In this document: piece by piece, positions 18,227 to 26,160 of the stretch
How positions within the stretch are numbered: position 1 is the stretch's first letter
Layout of the letters: each line of letters starts with the position of its first letter
Source of the DNA: Clostridiales bacterium
Lineage (GTDB): Bacteria; Bacillota; Clostridia; Christensenellales; Borkfalkiaceae
DNA: 64,000 nucleotides
NCBI GenBank assembly: GCA_003523255.1
Contig: DPGH01000006.1
Span: 101,022-165,021, forward strand
Reading direction: 5' to 3'
Program-made: the position numbers and the translations under genes
Notes under the pieces: model-generated
Seen by the model: the letters and a program-made list of their open reading frames with translations, nothing else
Database searches by the model: none
Told to the model about the DNA's origin: nothing

Positions 18227-18239
18227 ATTATTAACGATA

Positions 18240-18256
18240 ATTATGTCTGACATAAT
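18240..18256. repeat. Palindromic 17-mer, copy 3 (perfect palindrome)
   Basis: ATTATGTC-T-GACATAAT: both arms match exactly around the central base. It is intergenic, 13 nt after the spoIVB stop and 48 nt before the dacF-like gene. It has no downstream T run, so it is not a terminator. Confidence 0.7.
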
Positions 18257-18304
18257 GTATAAATAAAAAATAAATACAGAAAATATTTTTGCACGGAGGT
18301 AACG

Positions 18305-19480
18305 ATGTATAAAAAGATTTCTGTATTTTTTATTTTATCGCTGTTTATTATAAGCGTCGGTTCGGTTTTCGGACTTAAAGCAAAAATCGGTTTTGCAGAA
18401 CCGGAGATAAACGTTACGAGTAAATCTGCATACCTTATGGACGCAGACTCTCGAACCGTAATATATAAAAACAACGAACAAAAACGCGCGCCGATTGCGA
18501 GTATGTGTAAAATTATGACCTTACTTTTATCTTTCGAAGCAATGGATGCGGGAGAACTTTCAATAGACGAAACATTGACTATAAGCGAAAACGCCGCAGG
18601 AATGGGTGGTTCGCAAATATTTCTCGAAACAGGCGGCGAGTATAAGGTCGGAGAATTGATAAAAGGAATTACGGTCGCATCCGCAAACGACGCTTCGGTT
18701 GCCATAGCGGAAAGACTTGCCGGAAGCGAAAGTTCTTTTGTCGATAAAATGAACGAAAAAGCTACTGCTCTCGGAATGAACGATACGGTTTTCGTAAATT
18801 GTACGGGACTACCGAAAGCAGGGCAATACTCTTGCGCAAAAGACGTTGCCGTGATGTTTTCAGAACTGATAAAACATAAGGCGTATTTTAATTATTCGGG
18901 TATCTGGATGGACGAAATATCTCACCCCAAGGGTAGAATTACGCAAATTTCAAATACAAATAAGTTAATAAGGTTTTATTCCGGTTGTGATGCGGGGAAA
19001 ACGGGATATACCTCCGAAGCAGGGCATTGTTTAGCGGCGTCGGCAAAACGAAACGGAATGAGACTTATTTCCGTCATAATTTCCGCTCCGGACGGTAAAA
19101 CCAGATTTAAAGAGGCATCGTCTTTATTTAACTACGGTTTTGATAACTTTACAAACAAGTTAGTTGTCGATTGCGAAAAACCGCTTGATTTAACCATAGG
19201 CGTTAAAAAAGGAAGAACCGATTCGGTAAAAGTAAAAACGGAAAGATCCGTTTACATTTTTTCCGAAAAAAGCGTAAAACACGCGGTAGAACTTTCGTTT
19301 ACGCCGACATGCGACGCCGTTGCGCCTATTAAGGAAGGGGATATTTTAGGTACTCTTTCGGTTTACGACGGAGGGGTTGAAATAGATAAGGTAAACGTTA
19401 TCGCCATGGAAAGCGTAAACGAAAAAAATTTTTGGGACGGTATCGTGGACGTTACCCAAAACTGGTCGATAGCGCAATAA
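18305..19480 (+). CDS. D-alanyl-D-alanine carboxypeptidase (DacF/PBP5 type)
   Basis: Secreted or membrane-bound DD-carboxypeptidase trimming the D-Ala from peptidoglycan stem peptides. An N-terminal signal or anchor helix (about 4-24) precedes the penicillin-binding fold. The active-site motifs are PIASMCK (SxxK), SAND (SxN) and GKTGYT (KTG). The C-terminal domain (about 295-380) is the usual beta-rich PBP5 domain. CGGAGGT precedes the ATG. Its position after spoIVB suggests a role in spore cortex or septum peptidoglycan, as for Bacillus dacF; that is inference. A second paralogue lies at 22722-23801. Confidence 0.92.
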   Translation: MYKKISVFFILSLFIISVGSVFGLKAKIGFAEPEINVTSKSAYLMDADSRTVIYKNNEQKRAPIASMCKIMTLLLSFEAMDAGELSIDETLTISENAAGMGGSQIFLETGGEYKVGELIKGITVASANDASVAIAERLAGSESSFVDKMNEKATALGMNDTVFVNCTGLPKAGQYSCAKDVAVMFSELIKHKAYFNYSGIWMDEISHPKGRITQISNTNKLIRFYSGCDAGKTGYTSEAGHCLAASAKRNGMRLISVIISAPDGKTRFKEASSLFNYGFDNFTNKLVVDCEKPLDLTIGVKKGRTDSVKVKTERSVYIFSEKSVKHAVELSFTPTCDAVAPIKEGDILGTLSVYDGGVEIDKVNVIAMESVNEKNFWDGIVDVTQNWSIAQ

Positions 19481-19520
19481 AATTTTAATAGGTTATTTTG
19501 CAATAAAATTCAAAGCCAAG

Positions 19521-19547
19521 CGCCCGAAATTTATTCGGGCGTTTTAT
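19521..19547 (+). terminator. Rho-independent terminator after the DD-carboxypeptidase gene
   Basis: CGCCCGAA and TTCGGGCG form a perfect 8-bp stem around a short A/T loop, followed by TTTTAT. Confidence 0.85.
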
Positions 19548-19576
19548 TTGCGTTTTTCTTTCTTATAATGTATAAT
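19548..19576 (+). promoter_or_regulatory. Candidate promoter of the M50 protease-scpAB operon
   Basis: TTGCGT (19548-19553), 17 nt, TATAAT (19571-19576). The -10 ends 8 nt before the ATG at 19585. A second TATAAT lies at 19564-19569. Either choice leaves almost no 5' untranslated region. Confidence 0.55.
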
Positions 19577-19584
19577 AAAATGGT

Positions 19585-20253
19585 ATGGATTTCGTAAATA
19601 AGTTTATTGAATACCTTTCGGTTTTTATCGCTCTTTTGGTTGTGCTTCCTTTACACGAGTTTGCACATGCCTTTGTTGCGGTAAAAAGCGGAGATATAAC
19701 TCCAAAACTTTATAATCGCTATACTCTTAATCCTTTTGCGCACTTTGATCCTTTAGGGCTGTGCTGTCTTGTTTTGGTTCATTTCGGATGGGCTAAACCG
19801 ATGCCTGTAAACCCTAACAATTTTAAGCATTATAAAAGAGATTGTTTTTTCGTTTCGGTTGCGGGCGTTTTAATGAATTATATTACGGCGTTTATTTGTT
19901 TTCCGCTTATGATGCTTTCGTTTCGTATACCGGATTTCGGATACTTTACCGCCGTTTTACAATTTACGCTTTACTATATCGTTTCGCTAAGTCTTGTTTT
20001 GTTCGTATTTAACCTTATTCCCGTTTATCCTTTGGACGGATTTATGGCGATAGACGTTTTCTGTAAAAAAAGAAGTTCTTTTTACTATTTTTTGAGAAAC
20101 TACGGTATATACGTTTTATATGCGCTGTTTGCATTGAGTTTTATATCCGACATTACCGGAATACAAGGGCTTGATATACTCGGTACCGCGATTAACTTTA
20201 TAGTCGGATATATTTCCGTTCCTATCTCTGCATTTTGGGGGTTGTTTTTTTAA
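19585..20253 (+). CDS. Site-2 protease family (M50) membrane metalloprotease
   Basis: A 222-residue intramembrane zinc protease of the short M50 type often found beside scpA in Bacillota. The zinc motif HEFAH lies in the first helix (about residues 24-28), and the third ligand is in NLIPVYPLDGF (about 145-155). There are four to five hydrophobic segments. The substrate is unknown. There is no Shine-Dalgarno sequence and a -10 box ends 8 nt upstream, so the mRNA is probably leaderless or nearly so. The stop overlaps the scpA start (TAATG). Confidence 0.87.
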   Translation: MDFVNKFIEYLSVFIALLVVLPLHEFAHAFVAVKSGDITPKLYNRYTLNPFAHFDPLGLCCLVLVHFGWAKPMPVNPNNFKHYKRDCFFVSVAGVLMNYITAFICFPLMMLSFRIPDFGYFTAVLQFTLYYIVSLSLVLFVFNLIPVYPLDGFMAIDVFCKKRSSFYYFLRNYGIYVLYALFALSFISDITGIQGLDILGTAINFIVGYISVPISAFWGLFF

Positions 20254-21020
20254 TGGCGGAGTTTGAATCTGTTGTAGAATATTCTACCAAACTTGAGAAT
20301 TTCGAGGGGCCGCTCGACCTTCTGTTACATCTTATCAAAGAAGCGAAAATCGAAATTAAAGATATTTTCGTTTCGGAGGTAACGGAGCAATTTTTAACGT
20401 ACATGAACGGGCTAAGCCGTCTTGACGTTGACAAAGCCAGCGAGTATCTCAATATGGCGGCAACCCTTCTCGAAATAAAATCGAAATCGATTTTGCCTAA
20501 AATAGAAGAGTTTACCGAAGAAGAGGACGAAGGACAAGCCCTTATACGCCAACTCGAAGAATATAAAATGTTTAAGGAAGTAAGCGAAGAACTTAAACAA
20601 CAAGAAAACGTTTTAAGGTTTTACAAAGAGCCGGATAAAAGCGTAGGCGATGTGAGAATAGTTTATAACGACTTTAATCTCGACGGGCTGATAAAGGCTT
20701 TTTCTAAACTTTTAATGCGTGTAGACGACAGAAAAAGACAGCAAAACATATTAAAAGAAATACCCAAAGAAGTATTTACGGTAAAAGACAAAATCGAAGA
20801 AATAAGGGCTGTTCTTTTAGAAAAGGAAAGCGTTAGTTTTTTTGAGATGTTTAACCATCACTACACGAAAAGCGAGTTGATTACGACTTTTCAGGCAATG
20901 CTTGAACTTTTGAAATTGCAGTACATAACGGTCGTTCAAAACGGAGTATTTGACGATATAACTTTAACGTTAAGGGAAGACAGAAATGAAGAACTCGGCG
21001 AAATTGACGAATATAATTGA
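20253..21020 (+). CDS. scpA: Segregation and condensation protein A
   Basis: Kleisin subunit of the SMC-ScpAB condensin that compacts and segregates the chromosome. A TTG codon at 20235 is in frame, but the ATG at 20253, overlapping the protease stop, gives the family N-terminus (FEGPLDLLLHLIKEAKIEI, from about residue 17). The 255 residues include the N-terminal SMC-neck helix, an acidic linker and the C-terminal winged helix (about 175-250). scpB overlaps the 3' end by 35 nt. Confidence 0.94.
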   Translation: MAEFESVVEYSTKLENFEGPLDLLLHLIKEAKIEIKDIFVSEVTEQFLTYMNGLSRLDVDKASEYLNMAATLLEIKSKSILPKIEEFTEEEDEGQALIRQLEEYKMFKEVSEELKQQENVLRFYKEPDKSVGDVRIVYNDFNLDGLIKAFSKLLMRVDDRKRQQNILKEIPKEVFTVKDKIEEIRAVLLEKESVSFFEMFNHHYTKSELITTFQAMLELLKLQYITVVQNGVFDDITLTLREDRNEELGEIDEYN

Positions 21021-21735
21021 ATCTATTTTATTCGTTTCCGGAACGCAAGTTGCCGTTTCGGATATTGCGGATAAACTCGGCGTAACCGATAAAGACGTGC
21101 TTAAAGCCGCAGAAGAATTAAAGAAAAAATACGAAGGCGATAGCGGAATAAATCTTCTCGTATTCAATAAAAAACTTCAGTTTGCGTCAAACTCCGCATA
21201 TTCGGAAGAGGTTTCGGAAGTTTTAAATCCGATAAAAGAAAGAGAACTTTCCAAAAGCATGTTAGAAGTTGCCGCGATTATTGCATATAAACAACCTGTT
21301 ACTCGTATCGATCTCGAAGAAATACGCGGTAACTCTGAATATGCCGTTCAAAAACTTTTGGAATTAGGAGTTATAGAACCCGTCGGCAGAAAAGACGCCG
21401 TAGGCAGACCCGTTATGTTCGGAACGACCGATAAATTTTTAAAGCGTTTTCAGATTTCGTCGCTCGAAGAACTGCCGAAGTATGAGGAACTTATAAATAA
21501 AATCAATCTGATACACGCAAACGACGTAAGCGACGATTATCTATATCGTAAAGACGAATACGTTGAAGAAACCGCCGCAACCGCAGACGATGGCAATGAG
21601 GAAAGCAAAAACGACAGTTCTATTAAAAAAAGCGGTAACTCAAGCGAGAGCGAGGACGGAGACTTCGATTTGCCCGATATAAGCGAAGAAGAGATTCCGG
21701 ATTTTCTCGTAGGGGAAGAAGTGGAAAAGTTTTAA
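20986..21735 (+). CDS. scpB: Segregation and condensation protein B
   Basis: Winged-helix partner of ScpA in the condensin complex. Two winged helices span about residues 1-85 and 90-170, with the conserved AIIAYKQPVTRIDLEEIRG and a GRKDAVGRPVMFGTT loop. The C-terminal 70 residues are acidic and low in complexity, longer than in most homologues. AAGGGA lies 8 nt before the ATG, which is inside the scpA 3' end. Confidence 0.94.
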   Translation: MKNSAKLTNIIESILFVSGTQVAVSDIADKLGVTDKDVLKAAEELKKKYEGDSGINLLVFNKKLQFASNSAYSEEVSEVLNPIKERELSKSMLEVAAIIAYKQPVTRIDLEEIRGNSEYAVQKLLELGVIEPVGRKDAVGRPVMFGTTDKFLKRFQISSLEELPKYEELINKINLIHANDVSDDYLYRKDEYVEETAATADDGNEESKNDSSIKKSGNSSESEDGDFDLPDISEEEIPDFLVGEEVEKF

Positions 21736-21761
21736 TAAAAATAAATAAACAAATACGGTAA

Positions 21762-21794
21762 AAACACCCGCACTAAATTCGTGCGGGTGTTTAC
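21762..21794 (+). terminator. Rho-independent terminator after scpB
   Basis: AAACACCCGCAC and GTGCGGGTGTTT form a 12-bp perfect stem with a 7-nt loop. The U-tract is short (TTT), so termination efficiency is uncertain. Confidence 0.65.
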
Positions 21795-21826
21795 ATATCT
21801 TTCGGTTTATTGCAAATATTAAGATA

Positions 21827-22393
21827 GTGTTATGGGTGATAATTTGCGCGTATTCGGTATTGATTTTTCCTATATTTATAAGCATCGGACTCGGTTTTAC
21901 GGGAAAAGATAAAAAACTTATGTTATCGGCAAGACTTTTCGGTTTTATAAAAGTGTTTAATGCGGAATTCATAAAAACCGAAGGCGGGCTTTTAATGATA
22001 AAAAAGAGCGGAAAAAACACTTTTATTCCGTATAAAAAATTGCTCGGGTTAAAAAAGAGTTTCGAGCCGTTTAAAGATTATCACGTGTTAAGGGTAAAAA
22101 CGCAACTTGACATAGGTACGAAAGAAACGATTTACGCGCTAACGGGCGGTTTTATCGTTAGTTTTGCAGAACAAACTGCAGGGGCAATCTTAAGGGAATT
22201 AAAGCCGTACGTAAAACTCGATAACGTAATATACGTGCACGAAAACGAAAGCGTTATAAGATTAAACGGAAAAATAGTTGCGGTAGTTAATTTGCTTACC
22301 GCCATTATAAGTCTTATTAAAATAATTACGGAGAAAATAATTTATGTCATCAGAAGAAAACAGAATAAATTCGGTTGTAGAAACCGCGCTTAA
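21827..22393 (+). CDS. DUF2953-like membrane-associated protein (YtfI position)
   Basis: A 188-residue protein starting at GTG, without a clear ribosome-binding site. One N-terminal membrane helix (about 2-20) precedes a soluble region, and a hydrophobic segment lies near 155-175. Sequence and its place directly before ytfJ match the DUF2953/YtfI family, which accompanies GerW in Bacillus. Function is unknown. The 3' end overlaps ytfJ by 50 nt, so the two are co-translated. Confidence 0.68.
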   Translation: MLWVIICAYSVLIFPIFISIGLGFTGKDKKLMLSARLFGFIKVFNAEFIKTEGGLLMIKKSGKNTFIPYKKLLGLKKSFEPFKDYHVLRVKTQLDIGTKETIYALTGGFIVSFAEQTAGAILRELKPYVKLDNVIYVHENESVIRLNGKIVAVVNLLTAIISLIKIITEKIIYVIRRKQNKFGCRNRA

Positions 22394-22721
22394 AAATTTA
22401 AACTCGATGCTCGACGTAAGCACCGTTATCGGTAAGCCCGTAAAAACGGACGACGGGGACTTGGTTCTACCTGTTGCAAAGGTTACGCTCGGCGTTTTAT
22501 CCGGCGGCGGAGAATACGGAAAACTCGGTTTATTTAAAAAAGGTTCAGATTTGCCTTTTTCCGCAGGCAACGGGGCTATAGTATCCGTTAAGCCGTCAGG
22601 GTTTTTAATCAAAAACTGCGACGGGAATTACAAGATATTGTCGGTCGAAAGCGGCGCATATGAAAAAATTATGGAAAAGGCCACCGATTTTTTATCGGAA
22701 CTAACGGTAAAGGACGAATAA
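22344..22721 (+). CDS. ytfJ: GerW family sporulation protein YtfJ
   Basis: Small forespore protein required in Bacillus for normal spore germination with L-alanine. The 125 residues show the family signature: an N-terminal helix ending in LNSMLDVSTVIGKPV, then a beta domain with LVLPVAKVTLGVLSGGGEYG and a C-terminal ISVKPSGFL-like strand. CGGAGA precedes the ATG. The DD-carboxypeptidase gene starts immediately after its stop codon. Confidence 0.9.
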   Translation: MSSEENRINSVVETALKNLNSMLDVSTVIGKPVKTDDGDLVLPVAKVTLGVLSGGGEYGKLGLFKKGSDLPFSAGNGAIVSVKPSGFLIKNCDGNYKILSVESGAYEKIMEKATDFLSELTVKDE

Positions 22722-23801
22722 ATGAATAAGATGATTAAAAACGTTGTAATCGTTTTTGCCTGTTTAATTTCAACTTTTGCGATTTTTTCATTAAAAAAGA
22801 GCGATACCGCATTTGCAGATAACGGAAGTGCGGAAATCGTAATGGAGTTAAACAGTAAAAGGGTTTTATACGCAAAAAACGAAACCGTACGAAAATTTAT
22901 GGCAAGCACGACAAAAATTTTAACTGCGATAACCGTTATTGAAAACTTCGACGTGAATTCGCTTGTTACGGTTACGAAAGAAACCGTAGGCGTAGAGGGG
23001 TCGAGCATTTATCTCGAAGCGGGCGAAGTTTTAACCGTTAAAGATCTTTTGTTCGGTTTAATGCTTCGTTCCGGTAACGACTGCGCGGAAACGCTTGCCG
23101 TATATTGTAGCGGTTCGATAGAAAATTTCGCTTGTCTTATGAACGAAACTGCTCGTAAAATCGGCGCGGTTAACAGTCATTTCGTCAACCCGCACGGTTT
23201 GCATAACGACGGACATTTTACCACCGCGTACGACCTTGCTTTGATTTCTTGTTATGCGATGAAAAACGATATCTTTCGCGAAATCGTTTCAACCAAAACC
23301 GTGGAAATACCGTTTTCGACAAGAAATTATAATCGAAGACTTGTAAATAAAAATAAAATGCTAAAGGAATTCGAAGGTTCTACCGGTATAAAAACGGGAT
23401 TTACGAAAAAAGCGGGAAGGTGTCTTGTCTCGTCTTGCCGAAGAAACGGCATGGAACTTATATCGGTAGTGCTGAATTGTCCGCCGATGTTTGAAAGGTC
23501 AAAAGAACTTTTAGCCGACTGCTTTAACGAATATTCATACGAAAAAATTCTTGAAGCAGACGATATCATCGACTTTGTAGAAATAAAAGATTCCGATAAA
23601 AAATGCGCTATATACGTTAAAAACGATATATATTTACCTTTAACAAAAATGGAGAAAAAAAATTTCAGCGTCGTATACGATTATCCCGACAAACTCGTTC
23701 CGCCGTTAGAAAAGGACGAAACGGTAGGCACTATAAAAATTTACTATGAAAATAACTTGCTTTTTAGCGAAAAAGTCTATAATATAGTAGAGGTAAACTA
23801 A
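22722..23801 (+). CDS. D-alanyl-D-alanine carboxypeptidase (second paralogue)
   Basis: A second DacF/PBP5-type enzyme (359 residues) with a signal helix (about 5-24). Motifs are MASTTK (SxxK), SGND (SxN) and IKTGFT (KTG). It is clearly related to the protein at 18305-19480 but too divergent to be a recent duplicate. Its place after ytfJ suggests a sporulation role, inferred from context. rluB follows 13 nt later. Confidence 0.92.
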   Translation: MNKMIKNVVIVFACLISTFAIFSLKKSDTAFADNGSAEIVMELNSKRVLYAKNETVRKFMASTTKILTAITVIENFDVNSLVTVTKETVGVEGSSIYLEAGEVLTVKDLLFGLMLRSGNDCAETLAVYCSGSIENFACLMNETARKIGAVNSHFVNPHGLHNDGHFTTAYDLALISCYAMKNDIFREIVSTKTVEIPFSTRNYNRRLVNKNKMLKEFEGSTGIKTGFTKKAGRCLVSSCRRNGMELISVVLNCPPMFERSKELLADCFNEYSYEKILEADDIIDFVEIKDSDKKCAIYVKNDIYLPLTKMEKKNFSVVYDYPDKLVPPLEKDETVGTIKIYYENNLLFSEKVYNIVEVN

Positions 23802-23814
23802 AAGGAAAAAGGAT

Positions 23815-24516
23815 ATGAGAATAAATAAATTTCTTGCCGAATGCGGAGTTTGTTCTCGGCGCGCGGCGGATAAACTTATCGAAGACGGAGCGGTCAAAAT
23901 AAACGGCAAAGTGTGTTCCCTTGGCGACGAGGTTTCCGTAGACGACAGCGTAACGGTAAACGGCAAAAAGGTCGGAATAATAAAAAAATATGACTATTAC
24001 ATCATGAACAAACCGAAAGGTTATATTACCTCGGTTAAAGACGATAAGGGGAGAAAAACCGTAATGGATCTTATGCCGAGCGGTGAAAAAAGACTTTTTC
24101 CTGTAGGTCGGCTCGACTATGATACGGAAGGGCTTTTGATATTAACGAACGACGGCGAACTTACGTATAAACTTACTCACCCTAAAAACGAAGTACCAAA
24201 AACATATCTCGTTAAAACGGAAAAAGCGATAACGGACGAGGAACTTTCAAAACTACGCGGCGGAGTATATATTGACGGCGTAAAAACAAAAAAATGCAAC
24301 GTGCGCGTTATAGAAAACAAAAAAGAATACGCCAAACTACATATAACGATAACTGAAGGCAGAAATCGCCAGGTAAGAAAAATGTTTGAAGCGGTAGGGC
24401 ATAGCGTTGCTTTTTTAAAACGAATTAAGATCGGCGAACTTACTTTATCGGGATTAGACCGCGGTGAAGTAAGAAAACTTTCTCCGGCAGAAATCGAATA
24501 TTTGTTAAACGTATAA
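23815..24516 (+). CDS. rluB: Ribosomal large-subunit pseudouridine synthase (RluB/RsuA family)
   Basis: Converts specific uridines of 23S rRNA to pseudouridine; RluB specificity is the usual assignment at this locus but cannot be proved here. An N-terminal S4 RNA-binding domain (about 1-60, RINKFLAECGVCSRRAADKLI) precedes the catalytic domain with Asp in VGRLDYDTEGLLILTN (about 99-114) and the GRNRQVRKMF motif. The 233 residues are typical. AAAGGAAAAAGG precedes the ATG. Confidence 0.92.
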   Translation: MRINKFLAECGVCSRRAADKLIEDGAVKINGKVCSLGDEVSVDDSVTVNGKKVGIIKKYDYYIMNKPKGYITSVKDDKGRKTVMDLMPSGEKRLFPVGRLDYDTEGLLILTNDGELTYKLTHPKNEVPKTYLVKTEKAITDEELSKLRGGVYIDGVKTKKCNVRVIENKKEYAKLHITITEGRNRQVRKMFEAVGHSVAFLKRIKIGELTLSGLDRGEVRKLSPAEIEYLLNV

Positions 24517-24522
24517 TCACAT

Positions 24523-24557
24523 AAAAATGCGACCTACTTTTTAGGTCGCATTTTTTT
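24523..24557. terminator. Bidirectional terminator between rluB and the PadR gene
   Basis: AAAAATGCGACCTA and TAGGTCGCATTTTT form a long perfect stem around CTTTT, with A and T runs on both sides. It serves both converging genes. Confidence 0.9.
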
Positions 24558-24580
24558 ATAATTTGTTATAAGCGGTAATT

Positions 24581-25858
24581 TTATTTTGTTTTTTTGATTT
24601 TACAGAATTCAGTTTTAGATAAGAAAAATCTGAAAGCATAATATAAAACAACGTCGAGCGTAAGTAAAACGGGCAGTGCAAGCGTTAAAAGCACGGTTTT
24701 GGTTTCACTGAAATCCCCGCCGAAAATCAGGTTGCCGGCAAAACAAATAAGCGTTACGTTAAATAAAACTATAAAACTTACCAAAATGCCGTCGGCAGAA
24801 ACGTCAGACACGGTATTATAAGGATTTTTTCGTAAGATTATGCCACGCATAACAGGGTAAACAAGTAAGCATAAAACCATTATCGTCAACAAAAAAGGTG
24901 AAAAACTTACGCTGGATTTACATGTGAAAACAACGCATAATAGTTCGACTATACACAAGACAAAAGTTATAAGCGACGCGATAAAGTTAGTTTTGTTTAT
25001 TAGAATACGTCCGACGCTGACTGCGGATTCTTTTGACGAAACGCGAATTTTAAAGCCTTCTTTCGCGGCGGAAGCCGCAAGTTCTGTAAAGTCGATTTTT
25101 TCAGAATTATAATCACGTTTAGACTGATATTCCGCATCGGAAATAGTATCGTAAAAACTTTGTTTCTCTTCCGCTTTTTCTTCTTGAACGGTGATAGGCT
25201 CTATAATGGTGCCCGTTTTTTTCTCAATAACAACGGGTTGAGGTGCCGGGGCGTTGGCTTTAATCAATCCCGATAAAATTGTTCTGAAATTCGCTTCGTA
25301 CGCGTCTTCTTTAACGGCGTAAATTTCTTTTTCGGCGGGTTTTTGTACTTGTTCGCTTGTAGTCGGCGAGTTATTGTCGGTAGACTTTACTTCCTCAGAC
25401 GTGGTTTTAACAGCGTTTTGTTCGGGTTTTTCCGCATAAGTTTCTTTTTTATCGTTTAACATAGCGGCGGCACTTTGATCTTGCACGTAAACAGGCGTTT
25501 TAACAATTTTTACGACGGTTTCCGGTTCAAAATCCATTAGTCTGTCAATAATCGCTCTCGAATACGACCAGTTAGAAAGATTGCCTTCTACATATTTTTT
25601 GCCGTTTTCCGTTAGTTTAAAAAATTTACGTCTGCCGCCGTCGGCGTCGTACCAGTAAGAATTAACGTAATTACAAGTTTCAAGACGTTTAAGCGAACTA
25701 TAAAGCGTAGCCTGATTTATCTGGTATTTTTTTTCGCTTTTTTCATCTATAACGTTACTTATTTGTTGAGCGTACTTATCGCCGTCAATCAACGTATGAA
25801 GAATTATCGTATCGATATGACCGCGAATAAGGTCGCTGCTTATGGCGTGCTGTTCCAT
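24581..25858 (-). CDS. PadR-type regulator with C-terminal four-helix membrane domain
   Basis: A 425-residue protein of unusual architecture. Residues 1-110 are a PadR winged helix with LHTLIDGDKYAQQI, QATLYSSLKRLE and YYWYDADGGRRKFFKLTENG-like wing. Residues 115-285 are a polar linker rich in K, E, T and P with little predicted structure. Residues 290-412 contain four hydrophobic helices (about 292-313, 320-341, 357-379, 388-411). Ordinary PadR repressors are soluble and about 110-180 residues long. A consensus promoter and GGAG lie upstream, so it is probably well expressed. No paired ABC transporter or other target is adjacent; the signal it senses is unknown. Confidence 0.82.
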   Translation of the reverse strand: MEQHAISSDLIRGHIDTIILHTLIDGDKYAQQISNVIDEKSEKKYQINQATLYSSLKRLETCNYVNSYWYDADGGRRKFFKLTENGKKYVEGNLSNWSYSRAIIDRLMDFEPETVVKIVKTPVYVQDQSAAAMLNDKKETYAEKPEQNAVKTTSEEVKSTDNNSPTTSEQVQKPAEKEIYAVKEDAYEANFRTILSGLIKANAPAPQPVVIEKKTGTIIEPITVQEEKAEEKQSFYDTISDAEYQSKRDYNSEKIDFTELAASAAKEGFKIRVSSKESAVSVGRILINKTNFIASLITFVLCIVELLCVVFTCKSSVSFSPFLLTIMVLCLLVYPVMRGIILRKNPYNTVSDVSADGILVSFIVLFNVTLICFAGNLIFGGDFSETKTVLLTLALPVLLTLDVVLYYAFRFFLSKTEFCKIKKTK

Positions 25859-25886
25859 ATAATCTCCGTAATCGTTTATTACCGTT

Positions 25887-25915
25887 ATTATATAATTTTA
25901 TACGCGCTTTGTCAA
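25887..25915 (-). promoter_or_regulatory. Consensus promoter of the PadR gene
   Basis: TTGACA (25910-25915), 17 nt, TATAAT (25887-25892) on the - strand, a perfect match. Downstream, between the -10 and the start codon, GTAAT and ATTAC form a small inverted repeat (about 25867-25883) that could be an autoregulatory operator. The rest of the 300-bp divergent gap up to 26160 is very A/T rich, and I see no other gene in it. GGGAGTG before 26161 is the ribosome-binding site of the next gene. Confidence 0.82.
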
Positions 25916-26160
25916 CATTAAACGATATTTATATTTATTTGTCGAATTATTTGTTTTTACGCTGTTTTATTATATTTTTTGTTGATAATTACGTCAGAAA
26001 ATTATTATATAAATTGAAATTTTTTACCTTTACGAAAACTGTAAAACGTAAAAAAATACGTTTGAATAGTTTAAAAAATTTTTCTTGATTTTATGCTTTT
26101 ATATTTTGGTTATGATATACTTTTTACATAATAAAAATGATTTATTTTAGGGAGTGAATT

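Noticed and set aside
25983..26002. AATTACGTCAGAAAATTATTA as a degenerate 17-mer copy before the serine hydrolase gene
   Set aside because: At least three mismatches and no palindromic symmetry; background in an A/T-rich spacer explains it.
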